Below are positions 1 to 11,480 of a stretch of DNA of 64,000 nt, in pieces (position 1 is the stretch's first letter; each line of letters opens with the position of its first letter). Made by a program: the position numbers and the translations under genes. The stretch comes from Gymnopus androsaceus JB14. Taxonomy: Eukaryota; Basidiomycota; Agaricomycetes; Agaricales; Omphalotaceae. The notes below the pieces were generated by a model. The model searched no databases. It saw only the letters and a list, made by a program, of their open reading frames with translations, and was not told the DNA's origin. The DNA is taken from the NCBI GenBank assembly GCA_009733575.1, contig ML769400.1, positions 365,616-429,615 on the forward strand. The letters are read 5' to 3'.

Positions 1-3000
1 TTTGCTAGCTCCTGGTCGTAGAACTTGACAAGCTCGCTCTTATCAGAACAAAACTCGTGCATCTTGATCCGGATTCTCTCAGCTTCCACCGCTGGTCTGT
101 GATCCTTGCTCTTCAATGTAGTCCCCATCCGTCCAGGCCCCATTAATCGGTTCGTTAAGAACAAAAACCCCTGAGATCCACCCTGCACTTGCACAAACGC
201 TACCCCGGTACGATGGACAAACTGCGAGTACTTGAAAGGCGAGCGGCGATAGGAATAGATAACATCAACATTTTCGGGATATAATTCCGCCGCCTCGACG
301 TCAACAATGAATCCAAAATGACGCAGCAAAGCGTATTCGAAATATCGCGTTGAAGGAGACCCTTCAGGAAGACGGTCTGGCATTGAAGGAAAGATAGGAG
401 GGGCCACGGCCAAACGGACTGGGAAGCAGGACTGGAAGGCGTTGCGGTCACGGATGTCACCTATCTGAGCGACATAAGCCTCGACAAGTTTGAGTCCGTA
501 TTTTTCAATGGTACGACTCCACTGGCGCAGCTGATTTTCGATATAAAGAGGTGTCGTCCCAATCCATTGCAGCTCAAAGTGGAAGACAGTGCCGGGATTG
601 TGAATGATATCGTGATGTAGAAGAACAGATTCTGCTTGGTCACTTTTTTTTCCGGGATCAATATCGATAACCATACTTTGGCTCAGAATCAATCGCTTCT
701 TATTTCTGCGAGGGCTAGAGTTTGTAACCCGTGCACTACTCCCGGGATAATGCCCTCGAGGAATGACATCATCTGTTCGTGTTCTGAACCATCTTCGGGG
801 AGTGGAAGCTACAGCATATTCGCCTTTGAGTCGATAAAAGTAATGTCTGCATGGAAGGAATTTGGTTTTTTTTTAATCGACCGAGAGAGAAGAGCATAAC
901 TTACCCGTCTAAAAAGTTATGGTGATCTCGCACATGCTCCAAAAGTCCTTGTTCTTGCAACTTGGAACCCCACTCTGCACCCTGCGCACGAGAGGACACG
1001 TCCCGGAACTCACGAACAAGCCAGGACACAAAGTCAAAGCCAGTAAATGAATCGGGGTAGTGAGACTTATGCCAGTGATTGTGCTTGATTGGTACTCCGT
1101 CCTCCTCTCGCATGGCTTTGGCAATCGCGCCCAGAGACATATCAGCAATCTCCCGCTCGCTCTTCATTTTTTTGCGCAATGGACCGGCAGCGTGAATTGA
1201 ATCCAGTTGGTCCATCAGGGCTTCATCAAGGACTGACATGGCCGGACTTAGAGTAGTGGGTAGAAAGCGAGTAGGAGCATGGGTGGTCCCTCTTTCCTTC
1301 TCTTCAGGAGACTGCCACCGAAGTTTGGTGAACGATTCAGCGAGCTTTTCAATCCCCAGAATACGAGCTTCTTCGTCATTTAATGTCTCTCCAGAAGGTC
1401 CAGTTTTCAACGACGGTGGTTCGGAGGTGGGTATTACGATGAATCTTGTCCGCCAATACCGAAGGGATTCGTTGAACTGATGTTCGTATCCTGCGACTAA
1501 CATGTCCAATCTGCGGAGCGTATCAGAGAGATCAGTATGAGAGAGAGGCATTGACCACGGACCTGTTCCAGCCATAATTCTCCAACCCATGTGAGGTAAA
1601 TAGTGTCTGGTGTGTTGTGTAGCCAACTCCCAGTTTCGGCCAGATAAGGCACTGGTACTCGAAAGGCTGTACAGGAGGCATGCGCCTCACATACCTCCGG
1701 ACCTGTATTGCTTCACCCGTATAAGAAATCCGATGAATCTCGTTACTCATGCTGAGGTACACGGGATCACGCGTATTCTGAAGCACTTGTGCCGCACCCA
1801 TCGGTTTGGGGACCATTTCCTCTTCAGTATTCAAGAATGATTGTGTCCGACGAAACGGGACTGACGCAATTTCAGTCTTGCTATTAGGTGGCTGAATCAC
1901 AAACTGAAATCCTTGTGCTAATCGCACGGCAGCCATGCCTCGCATCACTACCAACGCCCATGCCTTCCGTTGTTCCTCCAAAGAGCCTCTCTTGTCATTG
2001 GGAGGGATCACCAGAAACGAGCGCATCTCCCGAGGATCCACAACAAAGTCGTATGAAAATACATCATACGAGGTTTCCAGTTCCGTTATGGATGGGAAAT
2101 ACTCTACAGTCAAAGGGAGGCAGAATGGTGTCACGATGGAATCCCATTTGATTTCGTGCTTGGATGGGGGCACTGGAAACGTATGTTGCCAGCGTGCAGC
2201 CAAAGAAGCTTGAGAGTAGGATAAGGTGGCTGGCTGTGATGGATTTGGACGGGAGCCCGGGGAGGAAGAAGAGGAGGAAGAAAACGGGCCAGCAGAAAGT
2301 GAGCCTATCCCACTGCGCCGTTTAGCGCCGAAATTAGGCTCCTCACGCGGAGGAGTGTTCATGGGTGACCGTCGCCAGCGTGCAGTAGGTAAGAGGGTAT
2401 CCTCGTCTACGATACGGGAAGTACCGGTCCGTGAAGTCGTTCGTTTAATAGCCATGGGAGCTGCAGTCGCTGGGCTATCTGCGATGGCTTGAGCTACAGT
2501 GATTTTGGATGAGCTGAGGGACGGGGGCATCAACGCTCGAACCAACGGTGATGAAGCAGAAGCATTCAACGCGGAAGACGAAGAAGCGGAGCCGATGGCG
2601 TTCAAGCTGGTGGTAGATGCCGATGCTGATTCTGTGGTAATCTGCGGTTCGATGGGGCCGCTTCTGAACTTGAATATCCAGGATGGGGTGAGTTTAGATG
2701 CTAGGCTGCTCCGTGAGGGGCTGGCATCTTCAAGTCGGATACGGCGCATCGATGAAGTTGACGACCGAATTGAACGACTCGGGGAACGAGTTGGAGATGA
2801 ACTGAGCGGAATCTTCAGAACGGATGGAGATGCAGTGTCGGCGTTGTGATCACGAGAGGCATGCTTGAGACTCTCTAGGTGACTCTCTTGGATGGTATTG
2901 ATCAATGTGATGGTGGAACTGCGCTGAGAAGCCCGTTTGTTGTTGTTGTTGTTGTTGTTGTTGTCGAGAGCGGTTCTGAAAGTTGGGGCTGACAAAGGAG

Positions 3001-5063
3001 GCGGGCATTTGGTAGCAGCTAAAGATTTAGATTCTGTTTTCAAGGCAAATATATCTAGGTCGAAAGCGTCCGCTTTTGCTTTGGTAGGTAGCGTAGGTAG
3101 CTCATCCGATTGTGTTGCATTGGAATCTGGATGGCCGCTTAGAAATGGGACGTCGATTGTCGCAAGTACATCGTGCGCGAGAAGACCTAACATCTGGATT
3201 TCGTGCATCTTGGCTCGAGCAACGAACCTATTTAAAAAATTAGCGAATGTTTCAGCGCAGGTGAAAAAACGCACCTATCTTGTCGAAATGGGAGGTCCTG
3301 AGGAAACCATGTAATCAGATTGTTATCCACAGGAATAGACCGATACTACCCACCACTTGCTCATCCCAAAAGGACATTGAGACCCAGAATGGCTCCCACC
3401 AAAAATGTGGTTTTCTCTCCTTTCGGTTCATCGTCGCCTCCCCACAGCGGATCCATTGCACGGACACCATACCCAATGTCTTTATCTGTCCGAGATTCGG
3501 GTTCACTCCCGAGGAAGCTAAATATTGGGCTTTGGTGCAGAGGTGGTTTGGTAAGAGAGACAAGGTCCAATCCAAAGCCCTGATCCAACATGCGATTTGT
3601 GGTCATACCTAAAACATCATTAATGAAATAAATTCCTATAATCTTAAAGCTGCTTACGCAAGAGCTGCTTTGAGACACGAAAGTACCCAGATCCAGGAGT
3701 GATCAGTACAGTAGTAGTGCCAGTGAGGACAAATGAACGGTCAATGTAGTGGGTTTCAGTGGGATAAAGGTTAAGGTTAAGAGCTTCGAGTATGGGCCCT
3801 TTACGATAAAAATTCAGTTATTTCGTTAACAGAAGCCATAACATCGACGTACCATCCTGAGCATACGACAATCGTCCGACTAGGCGCACTTGCTCGGCTT
3901 TTCCTCCATCCAAAGACGAACGATGATAATGGTGTGCAAGTAAGATATCTCTTTGGAAGTCCCAGAATGAGTTCTTCAAGCTGACGAGCGTGGGCTTCCA
4001 TTCATATAACACTTCGAGATCTGTGATGACCTTGTAAAAGTCTTTATACCAATTACCGCGTTCATCACGAAGCAATGGTCCAGCAGCGTATTCGATCTCA
4101 CTAGCATCATAATAAACGCGAGATATGAGCACGATAGTCACTGTGTGGTTCGTTCCGGCTTCCTTCCATTTGGTAAAAAGTGCGGGGAGGAAAGAGTGTA
4201 CGACTTTCTCGTTATATCGTTCACCGTCTCCAGCAAATTCCCAAAGCTCACGACAAACTTGGATGAAGATGGTGACTTTGGCGGATAGGGAACGGTAGAT
4301 AACTTTGGTTTGAGAGGTCATAAGGGCTGCAGGGACCTGGTAGATAAATTAAGCCCGGAAGACGCATGTGTATGAGGAAACGAACCTTTTGGCCATTAAT
4401 GTATACGTTTTCTATTTTTGCGGCAATAGAACCGATGAACGAAACCTCCTGCTTTGCATAGACGCACTGTTGGACAAGATGTTTGCCGAATCTCCACATA
4501 TCGTTCCGCCCGAGGTATTGATCTTGAAACGAGAGCTCGACATATTCCGCTGCATACTTTTGTTTATCGACCTATGTACCAATGTTGGAAAACGCGTCCA
4601 GGAAATTACGAGCTAACAATACCTTGGTTACTGTGACTTCGCTATTGTTCCTCAAACCAAATGCTTCTGCTATTGGTTTAGGAACTGATATCTATACTTA
4701 TTGAGACGGTCAATATGCAGATCAAAAGGTTATAGAGATGATACGCACTTGAAGCTGGGACTTCAAACTAGAGTCATCCTTTGGGACCACGAATATGAAA
4801 GCTTGAGCAGAAGTCTCTATGCCTGGTGATACGCTCAACAAGTCTCCTTCTGCTACTCCAGGCCAGTATATGGGATTTAGGATTACCGAAGGCGACTCTT
4901 TCGAATCATGAACCCAAGTGTTTAGAGTGGTTGAATCGCCGAAAATGAGAGGAGCCGTTGCGATTACAGGTGGAGGACGTAGAATGGATTGACCAGTATT
5001 GGACCTCATTCGAGTACGGCCATACGGATGAGGCTGCTGAGACTCTGCTCGAGAACTCATCAT
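1..5063 (-). CDS. IML1: Iml1/DEPDC5-like GATOR1 (SEACIT) subunit, 3' end beyond window, one frame break
   Basis: Vacuolar-membrane GTPase-activating complex subunit that restrains TORC1 when amino acids are low (family knowledge). The start is the ATG at 5063, with first exon to about 4751. Exons then include the N-terminal Iml1 domain (DMWRFGKHLVQQCVYAKQ, near 4500; VIYRSLSAKVTIFIQVCREL, near 4290), the block FWWEPFWVSMSFWD (about 3400), a long Ser-rich low-complexity stretch, the block CLIWPKLGVGY (about 1620) followed by LDMLVAGYEHQFNESLRYW, a DEP domain near 930-1080, and the C-terminal block down to base 1 with no stop. Introns are GT-AG; two short ones flank the 22-nt exon reading DLPFRQD near 3275. 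A poly-Asn run comes from a GTT repeat at 2937-2960. The frame changes between EPKGEKTTF and FWWEPFW at an A5 run (3401-3405) with no possible intron there, so the gene as given is frameshifted. Identification is firm; functionality is open. Confidence 0.93.
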
Positions 5064-5309
5064 TGAGAGAAGAGAACATTGATACCGGCGCTTATTCGAA
5101 AGTTCCTGATTCCGATTTCTTCTCCGAGAACTCCCTCGCGCCGTATTCCTGCATTCCTCTTCAAGCTTATTTATATGTTAGTCTCATGTATGTATGTCGC
5201 GACTGGTCAAGGTTTGACTTTATTCATTCAAAAATCAGTCCCGTGGCTCGCTATCAATGCATTTCATTCATAAAGCCTTGCGTTACTTCGAGAGATCTGA
5301 ATACTAGCA

Positions 5310-5470
5310 TTGAGCCGCTTGATCAACGTTCAGTAGACGCCCAGAAAGGTTCAGAGGCATTTTAAACCCTGTTTGTTGAGTATAGGAGAGGAAAGCATGC
5401 AGTCAAGGTCAAAGCGAGGATTTTTAGGCGCTAAAACCAATTAATGCTAAGGAGTCTTTTGTATGCATGC
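5310..5470. repeat. dispersed degenerate repeat, copy 1
   Basis: Two blocks here recur in the same order at about 18400-18580: one around GCTTGATCAACGT (5319) followed by a similar CAGT.GACG.CCAG, and one around AGGTCAAAGCGAG (5405) followed by ATTTTTAGGCGCTAA. The interval between the blocks differs. No coding potential is evident. The rest of 5064-5697 is the IML1 upstream region and the 3' flank of the GH17 gene; I see no gene in it. Confidence 0.45.
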
Positions 5471-5697
5471 AATGTCCGTATTGTCCGTGTAGAGCCTGAG
5501 TCGTATCCATCATACAGATAACAATTAATAGATGAAAGGAATGAACGTTGATTATAACAAGATTGCAAAGATGTCCCAAGAAGAATTGTAGGGTAAAGGT
5601 GACTCTAGCAAACGTAGGTGGTCCATAATCTAGTAGCGCAAAATGGCGTTAGGTGCAAAAATACAGGCGTCGGAAGTCCTGTGAGAATGAGGTCCGT

Positions 5698-7832
5698 TTA
5701 TGATAACGAAGCTGTCGACGTGGAGGAGGTTGATGTGCTCGATCCGGAGCAGTCTGGGATTTCGATGTTTTTGAGTGTTCGGCTAGATTGGGATTGGAAT
5801 GTCAGTATTGATTAAGCGCGGACGACACGGACACAGATTGGAACATAGTAAGAAAAAACCAAGACTCACTTTGAGTTGAATAATCCCCACCATCCCTATA
5901 ATAAAAACCACTTAGCACTTGAACATGTAGCCTGTAAAGCAAGAGAAACGTACTTCGACGCCACCATATTCCTCATCTTTCCAGGTCTCGTCGAAATACT
6001 AAAATCGCTGTATTAGACAAAGGACATGAACTTAGAACGAACACTCACCTCAAAAAAGAAGTATTCCGTTCCGTTAGCGTTGGCTTGACAGACAAAGGTA
6101 TTAAGGAAGGTCTTAAAGCAGAGTTAACGCCAACTCATGGTCGGAACGACAATATGAAGCTTGCCTGTAGATTAGCCTCAGACGCTGTCGATGGACCATT
6201 CGACTCATTACCCGCATCGGAGGATTTCTGTATGCAGAACGACAAATCATCAGAAACCGTCATCACTATTCGTGAAATACGAACCGTAGGCCAGCCTGTT
6301 TCAGCAATCGACATATCCGGAGTATTCGACAACTCTTTAGCCAATGCCACGTCGTTGGTTTCGAAGAAGTCCCAGGTCCAACCGGCGGCGTCATCAATAC
6401 TGACATTAGCAAACCATGGGTGGACGTTGGCCATCTAAGACAAAGGTAAGCAAATGTAACAGAGAAAAGAACCAAGCGTAAGGACGCACCCCATAGTCAA
6501 CGTCTTCAAGCACGAGGTCATTAAAGTACGACCCGGCGTCCGCATTCCCGATCTTTAAAGACACGCTCATATCCGAAAGCATCGTTTTGGTGTCGTTGAT
6601 GAATGCAGTGAGGATGGCGGCCCCAGCATTACCTGTAGCACTGTTGGGATCCGTAGCACTGTTGGCATTAAGATAACTAGTCGCAGAGGTAACAAGAAAT
6701 TTAGTGAGATTATATACGACCATCTTCAAAAGCGACTTACTCGAGAATGAACTCGTTCCCGACTGTAACGCCAGCAATGTGGTCTGTGCCATAATGTCTT
6801 GATAGCATCTTCAATAGCCGTTTTCTGGCGAGAATATGCAGTTCCGTTATCGGTTGCTTCGGGATAGTTGGCGATGTAGACGCTCATGTTGACTTTGGTA
6901 AGCTGAATAGCGTCGAGCTATATCACTAAAGGTGAGTCTCATAATACAGACAGAGGACGGGTAGTACTCACGACAAGAGCAGTGGTATTGCAATCGGCAC
7001 CGTAGAGCCGAATACGCTAAAGACAAAAGGTATGTGAATAAGCAAGGGTGTAGTTGATAGTATACGTACTGTTGTAAGCTGCGAAAGGAGCTGGATATCC
7101 GTGACGACGTCGGCTGTTGGATAGAAGAATATGAGCGACTAGGAAAGAGGAAGGGGGAAATGCCAAACACACAAAGTTTTGCACCACAATCCGGATACAA
7201 CGTTCCTTCTGGTGTGTACCTAATGGTGTAGTTTTAGAAAAAATTAAATTTTTATAATAGGGATAGAGTAACCGAACTTACGCGATACCCCAGAAGGACT
7301 GCTTTAATCTTGAATCCTTGGTGAACTGACTGGGATCCCCAGAAACCGAGTCTTTGCTGGAGGACGAACTACTCTTCCGCGACAGCACGACGCCGAGAAC
7401 AGTTCCAACTATAGCGACTGATAGCAGCTGCCGCTATACCTGCCATTATCTGAAAACTAGAATAAGATGGTCAACTTGAACAAAATACGAAATAAGCGTG
7501 CCCATTTCCTCTTGTTGGATGACGGCGCCTTTTCATCGATATACGGAGTAGTGTTAGCTGCAGCAAATTCTCCCCGTCTGTCACCATAATGCGGACGCGT
7601 TCGAGCTGGAATGTCCGAATATGGCTCTGCACCGAAGTCCGCTACTGAAGAGGATGCGGTGAGAGGAATATTCTGCGAAGGTGTGCTGTATGTCGAGAGT
7701 CGATGAGCAGGCTAGAGGAAGAATGGTTAACCACCGAAAAGAATTGTGGATTCGAAATGAATGTACAGGTATGTTATCATAATAATCCTGCAAATCACTC
7801 GAGTTAGTAGCATCCCTGGCCTGTGAATACAT
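5698..7832 (-). CDS. GH17 beta-1,3-glucanase, type II membrane protein (BtgC-like), one frame break
   Basis: Endo/exo-beta-1,3-glucanase acting on wall glucan. The model starts at ATG 7832 with a roughly 100-residue hydrophilic N-terminus (MYSQARDATNSSDLQDYYDN...), then a hydrophobic segment containing LAIVGTVLGVVLS near 7430, which is the layout of Aspergillus BtgC-type enzymes. GH17 blocks follow: TPEGTLYPDCGAKL, RIRLYGADCNTTAL, MSVYIANYPEATDNGTAYS, GVTVGNEFIL (catalytic acid region), MANVHPWFANV, IAETGWPT (nucleophile region), EYFFFEYFDETWKDEEYGG and GWWGLFNS, ending in a Ser/Thr tail and TAA at 5698. About ten short introns are needed, one of them GC-AG (donor GCAAGC near 6164). Between AIEDAIKT and the GVTVGNEF block one extra base at 6793-6794 breaks the frame. 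The acceptor before the membrane segment is ambiguous (two choices). Confidence 0.9.
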
Positions 7833-8329
7833 TGGTGCGAGCAGTAGATCGACTTGAAGCAAGTAGGAAAAGCTAGGCCTGTGGGAGCAGGTGGGAGTAA
7901 AGAAAGAGAGGTCGATAAGTGACTCCAAACCACCAAACCCACCCCGTTGCGACCGCCAAGATCATACAAACTTGAAGCTCCACAACGCCTGCTCCAGCCG
8001 CCAACAAAATCCAAAACGGTTTCCAATCGTGACGTCAGGGGTTCAAAAATTTCATGCTTTCATATAGGCGGATGGATGTGATAAAATCATCAATTCCTAG
8101 GATATAATGCATTCGCCTCATCGTAGTATGTGTTAATGTGGTGGTTCGATGAAAGAGATTCATGACAGATACAAGTCTGCATCGCTACGAGACTTGAAGG
8201 ATGCACGTGGAAGTTCAGAGCCCCTATACGGAAACAAAATTTGAACGTTACAAAATCTTGAAGGACTCATTCAGCAGCATTCAGGAGCTCTTTGTCTTTT
8301 CCTAACGATAAATATAATTTTAATAACCG
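7833..8329. other. intergenic, GH17 upstream region
   Basis: About 500 bases between the GH17 start codon and the peroxidase duplication. Presumably holds the GH17 promoter and the end of the peroxidase 3' flank. Open frames here lack family similarity and plausible splice structure. I see nothing else. Confidence 0.5.
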
Positions 8330-8438
8330 ATACCACTTAATAATAAATATGCTCGTACATAAACCCTGAAGGAAATAAACAAGTACCATGCGACACTAGA
8401 GGAAATTAAAATACAATGATTTCAATCAATCTAGTCTT

Positions 8439-10315
8439 TTAATCAGAATCGCAGGTCGCTTGACCATCGGGGCAGTGGGGGATTACAGTCTCCTTGGAGC
8501 CAGCTAAGAGAAAGCATTTATAGTTAAGGAAATACCTCAAAGAAACGGCTTCGACATACCGTCAGTCTTAAGGCTGGGGAAGGGCAAGGGGCAAGCTTGC
8601 TGAATGTTTTTGAAGCTCTTGGTAGCCGGGTACCTGCAAGCAATTAATTAATTTCAAGTCTTCATTTTTCAGAGCAGGTACTCACGTCGCGGGCTTCCCC
8701 AAGGCGGGAACAGGCTTGGGAACAACAGCAGAACAGTCAATCAGGTTATTAGGGTTGTGGCCAATGACCGCCAGCCTGCTCATGGCATTTTTGAATTTCG
8801 AAGCCATCAATTCTTCTTGATCTACAAACGGACAGACAGGCCGCGTTAATAAAAATTTCGAATCAGTGCAGAAACATACTTACTGATCATCCCTTGCCAG
8901 GAACAGGCAGTCAGTGGGTGACGAGCAAGTAAGAAATCGGATTGTAGTCGGATCTCTCCAGAGTTGTCGTCGACAGTCAATGGAAGTGAAGAAGCTACTT
9001 CCCCGACGCCGGCTGTAGCAGGTAAGTTCAGTTAGCTCTATGCATTAAATATGAAAAAAAACACGCACTATCATCTCCAGGGAAGCCAACACCGACCAAG
9101 AGAGTCTCAAGGAAAAACTGTGAGTCAAAGGTGAAGGGAGTCTGCGGGAGATCAAATTAAGGCTTCGTTAATGTTGTAAACATATTCACCGAATCGAAAG
9201 GTGCAGCGGGAATGGTGGGGTCTACATGGTCTGCTCTCGCCACTAAATAGAGATGAGTAAGGCGCTTAAGAATAATCCAGTATTCGGGGGAAAAATACCT
9301 GTGTGCTGGTTCGTCGAATTGTATGAGTGAGATGAAATCGCATTCAGTTCTTAAGAGATAAACCCACCGATACTAGTAGCGAAACAACATCGTCAGGAAG
9401 GAAATTTCCCTGATGATAGACTGTTTAAGCAAATGCCTCCAGAAAGAATTAAGAGTAAATCTAACCGCGTCTGCAAAACGGGCCAATATCTTGAGCACCG
9501 GATCCTGGGGCTCGGGAATGAGGCCTTGGATAGCAGGAGCGGTAGCATTTGGGCGTCCAGCCAGGAACTCGAGTTGAGGCGCCCCCTTGACGAATCCCAA
9601 TACATTAGTTGTCAGAAAAAAGGAGATGTGTACATACGGGACAAAGACCAACAGCAACAGCAGCTCCAAACTGGTATCAAATCTCCTGCGGTAATGGTGG
9701 GAAATTGACCCGACCTGAGGTAAGGGAGGAGATCGTTGACACTGTCAGCGATGCCAAGGTTGGCGGCGTAATTGGGCTCAACGTCGGGGAAAATCAGCAT
9801 GGATCCGTCGGCACCTCCTCCGCTTTGGGCATGTGGGAGTCAGCTCGTGATGAAGAAAACCAAGCATGAGCATCTTACGCATGAGGTCCCAGAAGTTGAG
9901 AGAAAGCGATCGCATCATCTGTCGGTGTAGAAAATCAAAGCAAGTACTATAATGATTACCAAAACACATACGGAAGCTCAGACGAAGAACCTCATGGGCT
10001 AGAGGAGTACGAAGCATCGAGTTAGTGTCTCATTATAAATCGTTATCACTGATACTTACCGGTTTCACCACATTCGTTCTCGAAGAGCTGTTCGGTAAAA
10101 ACTTGGGCAAGCTGAGGAGAGGGAACGTCATCAGTTTCTTATGGCCATTGCTATACGGTGTCGAGCTAAAGAAAGAAACTTACAGGAATGAAGTCGCAGC
10201 ACATTGCGTGGGTCACCGCTGTACCGTCAGAGCAGACCGCGCCTTCCGACGCGGGAGCTGCATGGACGGCAGACAGAGCGAAGACAACGAAAGGCAAAAC
10301 GATCAAGGATACCAT
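8439..10315 (-). CDS. manganese peroxidase (class II heme peroxidase), copy 1, one frame break
   Basis: Secreted ligninolytic heme peroxidase oxidising Mn(II) to Mn(III) with H2O2. ATG at 10315 gives a signal peptide ([19 protein letters not shown]) and a mature start rich in Cys. Visible motifs: [20 protein letters not shown] (two Mn-ligand Glu, distal Arg and His), [47 protein letters not shown] (proximal His and the Mn-ligand Asp), [16 protein letters not shown] and a C-terminal HCPDGQATC. The residue five before the proximal His is Ser, not Trp, so this is not a lignin or versatile peroxidase. I count about 13 exons, including a 7-nt exon (9299-9305) that carries the proximal His. In exon 9638-9822 an extra base at 9673-9674 breaks the frame after ITAGDLI; copy 2 lacks it. 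It is either a pseudogene or an assembly error. Confidence 0.9.
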
Positions 10316-10403
10316 TGTCAAGATACCAACAGTCGAGCCAAAAAAAGTCAGAAGAGAAGAAAAACTGGCGCGGCAGTGAAGGTCCGAGTCATGTTCTGCT
10401 CAG

Positions 10404-10411
10404 TATTTATA
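10404..10411 (-). promoter_or_regulatory. TATA box of manganese peroxidase copy 1
   Basis: TATAAATA on the minus strand, 89 bases upstream of the ATG at 10315. The same element stands 61 bases upstream of the second peroxidase, inside a conserved block, which supports its role. Confidence 0.6.
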
Positions 10412-11012
10412 CCTTTAGAGTACTCCTTTTGGTCCAGCACTACAGACAGATGTGATTACATGATACCTGGCATGGTTTGCTCCAGAACAACAAGTCGAGG
10501 GACAAACGGATGAGAGTCCATGTGGGGACACCGTTTGTAGAGCAAAGTTATGATTCCCCTGTTGAAAGCAGATCGAAAAGAAATGCAGGGTTCAGTATTC
10601 AAGTCGGAGACAGGGAGATACTCATCAGACCCATAATTCCACCTGTATACTGAATAATTAACATGCGCGGTCGCGGTGCATCGTAGAACAGTAGAAGTGT
10701 GAGCATTGATAGGGGCCTTGGTATGTAATGAGCTGTCTATAGTAGCACAGGATGCAGTAGAAAGACGTACATTTTATTGAATACATCTCTAAAACAAACC
10801 TCGAAGTTTATAATTAAACAAATGCTTCCGCTTGCATTCAGCCCACTAGACTGGGAATGAAAATGTTTGGTCAGGGTTGGTGAAGAAGTGGAATAGTTAT
10901 AGGCACACACTGGCATACTTCAGGCTGTTGCTGACAGGCTAAATGAAGTTTGGCTATAATGCCTTGTTGTTGGTCTAACGCCATGGATGCCGGATATTTA
11001 CAGTTTGTGATC

Positions 11013-11033
11013 TTACTACCAGCCTGGTAGTAA
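11013..11033. repeat. perfect 10-bp palindrome with 1-nt spacer
   Basis: TTACTACCAG, one C, then CTGGTAGTAA. It lies about 700 bases upstream of manganese peroxidase copy 1 and overlaps the next hairpin by two bases. I do not find it in the matching upstream part of copy 2. Confidence 0.7.
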
Positions 11034-11073
11034 AATATTGTCAGTCAGTGTAAAAGCTAACTGACAATATTTT
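11032..11073. repeat. perfect 14-bp inverted repeat with 14-nt loop
   Basis: AAAATATTGTCAGT at 11032-11045 and its exact complement ACTGACAATATTTT at 11060-11073. Could be a folded-back insertion scar or a regulatory hairpin. Absent from peroxidase copy 2 upstream DNA. Confidence 0.7.
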
Positions 11074-11480
11074 TGAGCAAGGACCTGTGAGAGACTGGCT
11101 CCTTTACTAGTCCCCGTTTATTCCTGACAGACAGAACGACAAGTGATCCAAGGCTCTGTAATGGGGACGGAGTCTGGACGCTGGCCCCTAGAATCTCTCC
11201 CAGCTGGTTCAGGGAGAAACTTGGGAGAAACCCAGTGACAGCGCTACTGCTCATAATTCTTCCTCCTACGTGGTGCCAGATTCGAAAAGGGGTGACGCCT
11301 AATCAAAATCGAGAAACCTCCTCGAAACGAACTTTAAAACCGATATCTAGCATACGCGTTCCTGAGCCTCCTCGTGAAACCTGAAGGAGTCGATGACGAA
11401 GAAGTCTACCCAGAACCATCAATATTCCTTCTAGAAGTCAATATTTTGCGCTATCGACAGATAAACACCTTTATGTTTGA

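Larger units (their letters stand above)
8330..11480. repeat. segmental duplication, copy 1 (manganese peroxidase plus upstream region)
   Basis: Matches 14815-17745 in the same orientation. Similarity starts downstream of the peroxidase stop (shared TACATAA..CCCT... and GGAATTAAAAT-like blocks), runs through the gene, and continues upstream for over 1 kb, with anchors such as TATTTATACC (10404 and 16834), GAAAGCAGATCGAAA (10565 and 17000), ACAAGTGATCCAAG (11139 and 17589) and TCAATATT (11439). Non-coding parts are patchy, coding parts close, so the duplication is not very recent. Confidence 0.8.

Noticed and set aside
7420..7450. Second frame break in GH17 at the membrane segment
   Set aside because: An alternative acceptor (GCTATCAG) restores the frame, so no indel is required there.
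10025..10513. 162-codon plus-strand open frame over the peroxidase 5' end
   Set aside because: Antisense to exons 1-2 of peroxidase copy 1, with no similarity of its own.
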